Part shown: piece by piece, positions 35,034 to 44,927 of the stretch
Position numbering within the stretch: position 1 is the first letter of the stretch
Layout of the letters: each line of letters begins with the position of its first letter
DNA from: Lolium rigidum
Taxonomy: Eukaryota; Streptophyta; Magnoliopsida; Poales; Poaceae
Assembly: GCF_022539505.1 (NCBI RefSeq)
Contig: NC_061508.1
Span: 95,149,276 to 95,213,275, forward strand
Length of the DNA stretch: 64,000 nt
Direction of reading: 5' to 3'
The notes under the pieces: generated by a model
Databases searched by the model: none
What the model saw: the letters and a program-made list of their open reading frames with translations, nothing else
What the model was told of the DNA's origin: nothing
Made by a program: the position numbers and the translations under genes

Positions 35034-35143
35034 TACTCCCTCTGTTCCATGAAACATGTCGAAGGGTTGTCTATATTATTTGGTGTCTAGATACATCTAA
35101 ATTTAGACAAATCTTAAACATATTTGGTGAAACGGATGGAGTA
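35034..35143. mobile_element. Stowaway-like MITE
   Basis: 110 bp, from TACTCCCTCTGTTCCATGAAA to GGTGAAACGGATGGAGTA, with TA at both ends and complementary arms through the element (AAATTTAGACAAAT centre). This is typical of the grass CTCCCTCYGT family. Confidence 0.8.
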
Positions 35144-35798
35144 TATGTGAGTGAGAGGTAAGTTTGCTGTAAATTGAGAAATTGTTATCGATATTCCATA
35201 TGTCAATCGTTAGGTGGCATAGTAATTTGGAGGGATGACATTATACCAATAGAAATACGCCATTGCGTTGCTATGAATGAGAAGGTGGAATGCAATCACT
35301 ATATGTTTATAATCAAGCTATGAAATGTTTCGCACTTCTTTAATATAAAAAAAATATTGTAGGGGTGCTTACAAAAACCTATGAAATTTGATTTTATTAC
35401 GGGTGATAAGTCTGTAAAGTTTTGTGAGAGGATATTGACTAAAAATCAAAGAGGGGAAACTAGAGAATGTTATGAAAGACCATGGTTATACACAATGGGT
35501 CACATGCCATATAAGTATTTTGTTCTTGCTACTAACAACAACCCGATACAGTCACTCAAAATACCTCTACCGAATTGCAACCATGTGTCCACATATGTGT
35601 ATCTTAATTACGTAAAGTTCGGCTAAGCTTAAAAATCATTAACATATTAGATACATCGTGAAGTATATTTCAATATGCCATCAGTATGTTATTAAGGTTA
35701 ATGATACTATTCTCTAAAAAAGTTAGTTGAACTTTACTTAGCTTGACTTTTTTTAAAGTAATAATTTGGCCCTGCTTCCTCTGCAATATGAATATAAT

Positions 35799-35910
35799 CA
35801 CTTCCTTCGTACTAAAATAAATGTTTCTCTTTATTTTGATTCAGATGTATCTGTACTCATATTAGTTATCTAGAAAAGTTTATGCTGCTTATTTTAAAAC
35901 AGAGGAAGTA
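35799..35910. mobile_element. Stowaway-like MITE, diverged
   Basis: The left arm CACTTCCTTCGTACTAAAATAA pairs with the right arm TTATTTTAAAACAGAGGAAGTA. About 112 bp. The left TA is degenerate. Confidence 0.65.
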
Positions 35911-36289
35911 CAGTAGTAGCAAAAAAGGAACAACATTAGTACTAGCAGTCGAGGGTTGGCTTTTGATCAATTCATTGTACAGAAGTATTGATCTCAAATT
36001 ACATATGAACAAGCGATCAAGTAGCCATTCAAAATTCAGTTTTGCAGACTGCTCGGTCACAAACACTTTTGTGTTACAAATGCATACATTTCAGAAACCA
36101 CAGATCATGTGTCCTGATCCGATGAACATCTCCTAGATAGGATATATTAATTAATATCACTTCCGTTTTAAAATGTAAAATATAAGCATAGCTAATTTAG
36201 CCGGCCTATTCATCGTGCAAGTTTCAAGATTACAGACTTCCAACAAACTAGTGAGATGATATACAACAGTGAGATGAGGTGTGCAGCTT

Positions 36290-37342
36290 TCATCTCCGGC
36301 GCGCCTCCAATGCCCTCTTCAACTCCTCGCCCACATCATCCGGCGCGGGCATCGCTGCGTTCTCCGCCGCCGGCTCCTTCCCAGCACCCCGATGATCCGG
36401 CTTGGCCGAGAAGCCGTGAAGCGGCTGTGGCGGCAGCCTACCTCCCGCAGCCACGGACACGGCCCTGGCGCGCCCGACCTCGGCACGCAGGTCCTCCACG
36501 GCGCGGCGGAGCATCCCGCTCTCGGCGTTCATCGCCTCCAGCTGCCGCCTCATCAGCGAGAACCCCTCGTCGCCATCCGACGCGTCCGCCGTGGCGGCGA
36601 CTGCAGGCAGCGAGGCCTCCGCCTTGCCGCCATTCTTCTCCCGATCCGCGTCGGCGCGTGGCGACTGCTCGATGGAGATCTTGCTGATGACCAGCAGCGG
36701 CATCTTGCTGACGGGCACCGGGGTGGCCTTGCGGCCGTCGGCGAACGCCGCCTGCAGCCCCGGCGGCGCGCGGATGCCCCAGTTGAACCGCATGCTCGCC
36801 CTGCCCCAGAGCGGGAGCGCGCTCCGCGTGGCCAGCCGCATCCCGGACAGCAGCGCGCCGCTCGTCCCCGCCGCGGTCCCGCTCAGCGAGAACGCCTTGT
36901 GGTTCAGCTGGTCCTGGCCTTCGGTGTCGGAAGAGGCCTCCCCGACGGTACGGGGCGGAGGGGGCGGGGTCGAGCGGAGGGTGTGGGAGAGCGAGAAGTC
37001 GCCGAGGCGGGGCTTGAGGAGGAGGAAGAAGGCGGGGGAGCCGGAGTTGGCGGAGAGGAGGTTGAACTCGGCGGCGAGGGAGAAGGGGGCGCGCGCGGGG
37101 GAGCCGAGGGCGCCGACGCCGGCGCGGATGGAGAGCGCGAAGGGGAGGCCGGGATCGTTGGGGCGATAGGAGAGGCGGAGCGCTGGCCCGGAGGCGAAGG
37201 CGGTGGAGAGGTCGAAGCGGAGCTCCCGAGGGTCGCCGCCGGCGGAGAGGCCGGACTGGAATGGTAACCCCAGCACTCCGATGGGCACCTTGGCCCGCAT
37301 GAGCGGCCGGTCGTCGTCGCGGAACTTGACCGACGCCTTCAT
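36290..37342 (-). CDS. Conserved plant protein of unknown function, single exon, 350 aa
   Basis: The start is the ATG at 37342 and the stop at 36290, with no disruption. The N-terminus reads MKASVKFRDDDRPLMRAKV, then LGLPFQSGLSAGG, FDLSTAFASGPALRLSYRPND and a region ending FSLAAEFNLLSANSG, followed by FFLLLKPRLGDFSL (about residues 1-118). A Ser/Pro/Thr linker comes next, then MRLATRSALPLWGRASMRFNWGI (about 170-192), a serine-rich stretch, and a C-terminal coiled region with Arg/Glu/Ala heptads (about 262-300). I recognise this as a family with single homologues in many land plants, but no function is known to me. Alternating hydrophobic residues in the N-terminal half could be beta strands; that is speculation. 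GC content is high, as in many grass single-exon genes. Confidence 0.82.
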   Translation of the reverse strand: MKASVKFRDDDRPLMRAKVPIGVLGLPFQSGLSAGGDPRELRFDLSTAFASGPALRLSYRPNDPGLPFALSIRAGVGALGSPARAPFSLAAEFNLLSANSGSPAFFLLLKPRLGDFSLSHTLRSTPPPPPRTVGEASSDTEGQDQLNHKAFSLSGTAAGTSGALLSGMRLATRSALPLWGRASMRFNWGIRAPPGLQAAFADGRKATPVPVSKMPLLVISKISIEQSPRADADREKNGGKAEASLPAVAATADASDGDEGFSLMRRQLEAMNAESGMLRRAVEDLRAEVGRARAVSVAAGGRLPPQPLHGFSAKPDHRGAGKEPAAENAAMPAPDDVGEELKRALEARRR

Positions 37343-40300
37343 GGGGTCCGGTGGTTGGTGGTCAATCGGGGTTTTGGTCGGTCGTGGAGCAGTTCATCCC
37401 ATGTTGGGACGGCGCTGCCGGCGAGATGGGTGGGGAGCGGGAGCGGGAGGTGGGAGTGGATGGATCGGGAGTGGGTGGAAGCGGAACCGTGGGGTTGGGG
37501 TGAGGCCGTGAGGACCTGAGGTCTAGTTTCATTTTTATTTTTTATTTTTGTGTGTGTGTTTGACATATCGTCTATACTCTCTAGCACCCACTACTGTATT
37601 TTGCTGCTCGAGATTAGCTGCTTCAAGCAAGCCTTCAAACTCAATGAGGCAAATTTTCTCCTTAAAACGAGTGAAAAAAAATTGGTATGTCCTTCGTCAT
37701 AAGCAGAAATCTCGTACTAGACCTTATGGAGATTGGAGTGTACATAGATTTGTTTCTAGTGCATTGGATGGTTTGATCTTTGGAAATGTAATCACTTGTG
37801 GCTCATTTGCACTCCATTTCACAGGATGGATTTCATTGGCTCGGCCATTTCGGAAAAAGAAATAATCTTAGGTGTCTTATAGTGCAAATAAGCATCGTTT
37901 GGTGTTGTACTAAGACTTCTTGGTTTGAGAAGGTATTAAAACTTTTTTTAACAAGTTGATATTACTCCTGATTTTGAGAAAACGCAAATATTGATATTCT
38001 CACCAAAGAACTTCATAATTACAACACACCTAGCATCTTTCTCAAGATCATTACATTTTGGTTCCCCCAAGTGGGTATATCTCCTCGAAGTCCTGCAACA
38101 CCTTAGTTTTGGCCATCACAGACGAGATATGGTGTGTTTGTCGATCTCTGGCCTCATCCTCGTCTAGATCCTCCTCGCCTATCTAGAAGCGCCATGCGAC
38201 CACTTTTACTGATAATTTCCATTGTGGCCATTGATATTCTACAGAATATTCTTGATCTCTCCACTAAGTGGAAGCTGGTTTAGGGCTAGGGCCTCAAAAA
38301 CTAGTTGCATGATATCTCTATATCGTGACAACGTTGGCATTTTCGGAACCCGTACAAAGATGAGCTTGCAATCCCACCTTGGAGATCCTTGGTATATCTT
38401 TGGAAAAGCAAGCGGGGTGGTCACCAACACGTCCAAGATCGAGGTCTTCCTTGTCAAATGCTTTGATATTGGCCTCGTCCACATGCTTGACTGTTTCATG
38501 CAGGAGGCGCAAGCTTCTCTCGAAGTAACATTGATCAACCACTTTAGTTCGCGAAGTTAGCCACTCAATGATAAAAAGATAATTCCAAGCTTACATGATA
38601 GACATGCAAGAACCTCGCGTGGTAGGGTCATGTTGCAAATTCGGTGCTCATGACACAAATAACTAATCACTTGTATGCTATTAGAGCACTGGAGTGGGTC
38701 AGAGAAAAGGTCGAATAAATCAAAGGGAGTTCGCTTGGGATGATGATAGAGATGTGGCTACCGAAGGGCGCTCCCTTGTGAATTGGAAAGACAGTGTGTT
38801 GCCCAAAACCTTTTTGGGATCGTAAAACCCTTATTGACCATGGGCCGGATCAATATTGCTTTCCAAGATCAACCAACAATATGAACACTGATTCGTCCAG
38901 CGAAGACATTGCCACCAAGAACTTGATGATACACCATGACACAAATCTTAAAGCAGCATATCCACAACTAAAATATGCATGGAACAATCGCCATGCTGAG
39001 TTGGCGGCATGAACATTTTTCTCGCATTCGTCTGCAAACCCGAAAATAGCTACCCACGATTTGCAAGGTTCGCTAATTGGTCAAGAATGTTTGGAACTTG
39101 GTACACACTATACACCTCTTGAGATAACATAGGCTTCACAACTGATGAACGGTGGAACTCCATGTTTTTCCATGAAGCACAATCGGTGTGGGCGTCTTAT
39201 CTACGTCACGCATGAATCTGAATAAGTTGAATTTTTGTAAGCGTCCCTCGATGGCATCAAACAAGCAACGAGCCATGGCTTCTGGTTCGACTAACCCAGA
39301 GTGTTCGACACGTAAATGAATGAATAGTTAGTTGGCTTGGCGCGTGTGTTGTGGTCTCTGGCTTCATCATTTAGTAATTATTTTTTAATGCGGCTAGTTC
39401 TCAGTTGATTAATTAAATTTGTTTTTAGTTATATGTTGTTATTAAATCTCACTAACTCATGACTAGTATGAATCACGAATCAAATCCAATGATTTAGACT
39501 TGTAATTGAAAAAAAATTAGTTACAAACAACTAAAAACTCAGTTGCAATCTAACTTACAACTTATATGCACAAATCATGATGCAGTCGGATGGTGCGAAA
39601 ATTGGCTCAGCACTAACTTAAATCTCAACCAGTAGCAAAACCTCTTTGAAAAATGCGCTTGTCCCACCGGTGCATGCATGTACATTGATTGTTGGATAGT
39701 TACTTTGAGATTAGAAATATAGTAAATTTTATGGATCAAAAAGTGCTTTTGGCTTCGAGCTCCAGTGCTCTCGTCGTTTTTTTTAAAAAATTAAAATTTT
39801 TTATAAGTCATAAAAAATTGAAAATAATTCTGGAGATTGTAAGTGATATATCTCACAATCATGCAAAATCTCGGTCCAAAATTATTTTTACTTTGTGCTA
39901 GACAAAAATAACAAAATCTCACATGTGTTTGGAGATTTGGAAATGACTACTCTCAGATATGCACTTTTTTCATTTTTGTGTAGCTTAAAATATAAAGTAT
40001 TTAAAATTGATATTTCACACGTTTGTGGGATATATTATTGGCTATTTGTTGTTTTTTTTCAGAATTTTTTGAAAATCAAAAATATGATTTCTGATTTATT
40101 TGAAAAACGAGATCAGTAGTGTCCATGTGCACCAAATCACCCATCACTGCCACTCTCTCTCATCTCTCAGTGCACACTTTTTTTTGCTTGCACAATTTTA
40201 TCTATATGTGTTAAAATAAACATTAAAATAACTTTCTATGTTTTTACGCCGATATCTTTTAAAGAAGCTATAAATTAACAAAATTCAAAACCTTATTTTC

Positions 40301-40690
40301 TAAACACATTGAAACATCATGATTCACAATGAGACATATTCTATGTTTTTTTATCCCATTTTATTAATATATTTTATGGTTAGTCTTAGGAAATTGCCAA
40401 TTATTTTTGTAACAATGATGAACAAAGTTTGAAGCACAATGAAAAAAATTGTTTTAAAAAATTCACCTCATATCGTTAAGTTTTTAAAGTTTCATTAGGT
40501 TTCAAAAGTTATTTTCAAATATTGTCAAATTATTCAATATTAATCTTGTTTTGATGCTCTTCACTAGAAACCCAAATATTCAAACAATTTTCAAATAAAA
40601 CTTCTGATTTAGAAACTGTGAAAAATTCAAGTTTTAGAACTACTTCACATAAAGTATGTAAAAAAGAGAGAAGAATCCGATAAAAAGTAC
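37343..40690. other. Intergenic, mostly unassigned
   Basis: 37343-37530 is GC-rich and probably the upstream region of the minus-strand gene. 38100-39330 contains peptide-like minus frames (for example 38542-38239 and 38200-38080) broken by stops. They look like an old coding remnant that I cannot identify. 39376-39550 has a weak inverted repeat (TTTTTAGTTATATG against its complement), possibly an old MITE. The rest is AT-rich. Confidence 0.4.
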
Positions 40691-40826
40691 TACCTCTGTC
40701 CATAAATAGATGTCTTAGATTTATCAAATTTTAGATGTATATAGACACTATTTAGTGTATAGATTCATTCAAATTTAGATAAATATAAGATATCTATTTA
40801 TGGACGGAGGGAGGACGGAGGGAGTA
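40691..40826. mobile_element. Stowaway-like MITE
   Basis: From TACCTCTGTCCATAAATAG to CTATTTATGGACGGAGG, then GGAGTA; the arms are near-perfect complements over more than 50 bases. The right end has a small duplication of GGACGGAGG. It lies about 75 bp upstream of the PPR start. Confidence 0.85.
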
Positions 40827-40900
40827 GAAGAGAGAGGGTGCACGGAACAAATGCATCTCTTATTTTGTCAGTGTTCTAGACGAATGTGAGCAGGTTGCCC

Positions 40901-42353
40901 ATGGCGACTCACGCCACGACCACTCGGTCCACCCCACTCCTAGCGCGCACTTGCAACGCCCTACTCCGCCGCGCCACCGATCACCGCGAGCTCCTACTCG
41001 CCTTTCCCGCCACGTTGCTCGCGGGCGTCGCGCCGGACCACTTCGTCCTCAAGGTGCTCGCCCAGGCATCCCACGCTTCGCCACCGCGAACTGGCGCCGC
41101 TCTTTGGTGCCTCCACGCGCACCTTGCCACGTCCGGCCACGGCGCCGACGTCTACGTCGCCTCCTCCATCGTCCACGCCTACGCGGCCTCCGGCGATGCC
41201 GGCTCCGCGCGGGCGGTGTTCGACGCCGCACGCCACCGCAATGTCGTAACCTGGACGGCGATGATAGCTGGGAACGCCCCGGCCGGGCAGGAGGGGGAGG
41301 CGGTCGCACTGTTCAGGGAGGCCGCGGCGAGCTGGCGGGATGTGATAAATAGTGTCACGGTCGCGCAGGTGACGGCGTCGTGCGCGCAGTGTGGTGACAT
41401 GGATAGCGCGAGGTGGGTGCACCGTGCACGACACGCTCCGGCGCTGGGTATTGCTCGATGTTGCTCTCGCCATGGCGGTACTCCATATGAACGCAAGGTG
41501 TGGTGGCTAGACGCCGCATTCGTGGTGTTCGATGCAATGCCTCACAGAAACGAGGTGTCCTGGAATGCAATGGTTGAGGTCTGCAGCCGCAATGGGACAA
41601 AGGATAAGCCACTACAGTACAATTTTGCAGGTATGCATTCTGCCGGGATTGATCCTGATAAGGTGGCATGGCTGAGCATACTGCGCACTTGTACTTCCAA
41701 GGGAAGCACGAGCTTAGGCCGAGGGGTTCACGCGTACATAGAGAAGATCAGAAGACTAACTGTTCTCAACATATCGCAGTTTGCACTTCTCTCATGGATT
41801 TGTATTCCAAATGCACAGAGCACACTCCAGGTATCCCCCCGCCTCGAGAGAAAGGATTTGAGGGCATGGACAATCATGATCACTGGCTTGGCAAAGCATG
41901 GCCGTGGCAGTGATGCAGTGCGGCTCTTCAAACAGATGGAGCATGGTGGCGTGGTTCCGGACCATGTCGTGTTCGTAGGAGTGCTCACTGCCTGCAACCA
42001 TGCAGAGATGGTGGCTGACTGCAGAAAGCACCATGTTGAATCTTTACGGCATCAGACCAACAATCAAACATTATGGTTGTATGATTGATCTCTTGAGCCG
42101 TGCAGGCCACTTAGGAGTGGTTGAAGGGATGATGCAATTGATGCCTGTTCAGCATAGTGTTACAATGTGTGGGAGTATGATGAATGGTTGCAAGATGCAT
42201 GGCAAGGCCGATGTACTTGAGAGGATAGGAAGTGAGCTTGCTGAACTTAGCCCCCAGTTAAGTGCAGCATATGTGGTCATGTCCAACATATATGCAGAGG
42301 TTGGTAGATGGCATGCAGTCGAGCAAACTAGGAGGTTGATGTCGCAGACGTGA
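40901..42353 (+). pseudogene. PPR protein gene (PLS-type), decayed
   Basis: The ATG at 40901 lies in a good context (CCCATGGCG). It opens a Thr/Arg/Ala-rich N-terminus that could be an organelle transit peptide, then PPR-like repeats: DVYVASSIVHAYAASGDAGSA, NVVTWTAMIAGNA, VFDAMPHRNEVSWNAMVE, DLRAWTIMITGLAKHGRGSDAVRLFKQM, VVFVGVLTACNHAEMV and KHYGCMIDLLSRAGHLG. Reading the family sequence requires leaving the main frame at about 41430-41510 and 41700-41830, and a final shift near 42040 into the frame ending at 42353. Intact members bind organellar RNA and are much longer, with E or DYW ends. With paired frameshifts and a short C-terminus this copy is probably not functional. Confidence 0.8.
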
Positions 42354-43000
42354 TTGAGGAAAAATATAGGCTCAAGTGGCACTGAAGTGCCCATGTTATG
42401 CTCCTGAATCCCTGTGGTCTCTTGATGAAGTGAGAGGATGATATTGTGAAACACATGATGTTTACTTGCAGTACTATGCGGGGACACCGAGGTAAAGATT
42501 GTCGGTCTGCAAATTATGCGGGGACACAGAGGTAAAGATCTAGTAACTTGCAGTACTTTTGAAGTTGTTTACTTCCCGATTTTCCCTTTTTATCTGAAGT
42601 CTAGATCATTATAAATGCGCTATACCCTGTATTTGATTAGATTTGTTCACAGTAGCTAAGACTATTGAGAGGCCATTTACATAGCTAGAGCTGATTAACG
42701 GAATGAGCAACCAGCTGAGTAGAATCTGTCAGTTATATAAACATTGTAAATTATATATTAACCAGAATCATTAAGACAATCACTCAAACCAGAGTGTCAT
42801 AAATCAAAGTCTCACATCAGAATAAAAGGAAAATAGACGATACTGAAAAACAGTCAGTAAAGTAAACAAATAATGAATATACACTAAGACCTAAATCTGT
42901 TAATGTTAAGCATCTCATCCTCCTCAGTCTCTTCGTGAAAAAGCCAAGACCTTTTTATTTCTTTAGCCAATTATATCTGTTTATGTAGTATCCTCATGTA

Positions 43001-43195
43001 GGGTGTCTTTAAGTCTCGGTCGACTGAGACTTAACTTATGTCTCAGTCGAATTACATCAGTGTGTTTTAATGCAGGTCTAAACAAACTACAAACAACAAC
43101 AAACATAAATCTTCAAATAGAAATAAAATTCAACGTTGAAGCACGTGATTGAGACATAAGTTATGTCTCAGATAGCTGAAACTTAGCAATTCCGA
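43001..43195. mobile_element. MITE with long imperfect inverted repeats, in unit 1 only
   Basis: The left arm AAGTCTCGGTCGACTGAGAC, then TTAACTTATGTCTCAGTCGA, pairs with the right arm (minus strand) AAGTTTCAGCTATCTGAGAC, then ATAACTTATGTCTCAATCAC. The matching place in unit 2 (about 44421) is uninterrupted, so the element's edges are known to within a few bases. The superfamily is unclear. Confidence 0.65.
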
Positions 43196-43204
43196 ATTAA
43201 TAAT

Positions 43205-43497
43205 TAAGTTAGATAACTTAGGGTTGGGGAAGATGATGTGGTCGTAGAGTTGGCAAGTTCCTTGTCAGCGTTAGAGATTCTGGAGTAAAAGTCTTGCATC
43301 TCCTTGTATTGCGCATGCTCACCTACAGGCCGCAGAACAGTCACACAAAACATTCTCATTAGGCCTAGCAAAATTACTCTTCTCGTATAAATATGTTACT
43401 GGTATGTTAGTTCAGTATTATTGGTTGTTAATGATTTCGGTATGGAGAGAAGAAAGATATCTGCTACCTTCGCACTGTTTCCTTGCTTTTCTTTGCC
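43205..43497 (-). pseudogene. Duplicated last two exons of the DUF707 gene, decayed
   Basis: Exon 43497-43468 encodes GKEKQGNSAK with both splice sites kept. The next exon, from 43322 downward, has lost one base (CGCAATAC in place of CGGCAATAC), shifting the frame after VSMR. No other exons of the gene are present in this unit. Confidence 0.8.
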
Positions 43498-43697
43498 CTG
43501 AAGAGAGAAACAGATACCGGAAAAAGACTTTCAAGTCACAGGATCATATATAGAAGGGAGGTACACTACATCCCTACTGTGATTATAGCTCATAGAACTT
43601 GTTGAATCAACTTGTTTCCATTAAACGAACAAAATAATTATCACCACTAGGAGAAAATATTTCCATCGCACATAATTTGTTTCAATCTATATACTGA

Positions 43698-44927
43698 GGA
43701 GGTTGATGTGGCAGACGGGATTGAGGAAAAATATAGGCTCAAGTGGCACTGAAGTACCGATGTTGTGCTCCTGAATTCTTACTTGTTTCTAGAAGTGAGC
43801 GGATGATATGTTGTGCTCCTGAATTCTTACTTGTTTCTAGAAGTGAGCGGATGATATGGCAACGGTGACTACCATAAGAAACATGGACATTTCTGTCTGG
43901 ACCAAGTGTTTGAACTGTCAGTCCGCACATTATGCGGGATACAGAGGTGAAGATCTATCTTTCAGTACTTTTGAAGTTCTTTACTTCCCGATTTGCCCTT
44001 CTTTATCTGAAGTCCAGATCATTATAAATGGGCTATGCCCTGTAGTTGATTAGATTTGTTCACAGTAGCTAAGACTATTGAGAGGTCATTAACATAACTA
44101 GAGCTGATCAAATGATTGGACAACCAGCTAAGTAGAATTTGTCAGTTATATAAACATTGTAAATTATGTAAACCAGAATCATTAAGACAATCACTCAAAC
44201 CAATCCAATACAGAGTGTCGTAAATTAAAGCCTCACATCAGAATAAAAGGAAAATAGACGATACTGAAAAAACAGTTCAGTAAAGTAAACAAATAACGAA
44301 TATACACTAAGACCTGAAGCTGTTAATGTTAAGCATCTCATCCTTCCCAGTCTCTTCGTGAAAAAGCTAAAACCTTTTTATTTCTTTAGTCACTTACATC
44401 TGTTTATGTAGTATCCTCATGTAATTAGTAATTAACTTAAGCTTGCTTAGGGTTGGGGAAGATGATATGGTCGTAGAGTTGGCTAGTTCCTTGTCAGCGT
44501 TGGAGATTCTGGAGTAAAAGTCTTGCATCTCCTTGTATTGCCGCATGCTCACCTGCCGGCGGCAGAACAGCCACACAAAACATTCTCATTAGGCCTAGCA
44601 AAATTACTCTTCTCATATAAATATGTTATGTTAATTCAGTATTATTGATTGTTAATGATTTGGGTATGTAGAGAAGAAAGATATCTGCTACCTTAGCATT
44701 ACTTCCTTGCTTTTCTTTGCCCTGTAAAGAGAAACACATACCGAAAAAAGAACTTTGTAAGTCACAAGGATCATATATAAAAGGGAGGTACACTACATCG
44801 GTAGTATGATCATAGCTCATAGAACTTGTTGAATCGACTTGTTTCCATTCAACGGAAAAAAATATTATCACCACTAGGAGAAAATATTTCCATCGCACAT
44901 AATTTTATTCAATCTATATGCTCAGGA
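43698..44927. repeat. Tandem duplication, unit 2
   Basis: It repeats 42331-43697 without the ~195-bp insertion and includes the functional last two exons of the DUF707 gene. Near its left end a 48-bp segment is itself doubled (43761-43808 and 43809-43856). Confidence 0.85.

Larger units (their letters stand above)
34947..36289. other. Intergenic, AT-rich, with two MITEs
   Basis: Apart from the MITEs listed separately, no coding frame with domain evidence is present. The small plus frame at 35381-35626 is not conserved-looking. Confidence 0.5.
42331..43697. repeat. Tandem duplication, unit 1
   Basis: It starts GGAGGTTGATGTCGCAGACG and ends near AATCTATATACTGAG. It spans the 3' end of the PPR pseudogene and a copy of the last two exons of the DUF707 gene. 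Unit 2 (43698-44927) repeats it in the same order. Unit 1 also contains an insertion of about 195 bp that is absent from unit 2. Confidence 0.85.

Noticed and set aside
36281..37267. 328-codon plus-strand ORF opposite the 350-aa gene
   Set aside because: It is a shadow frame of a GC-rich gene, extremely Arg/Gly/Glu-rich; the minus frame has family-like sequence.
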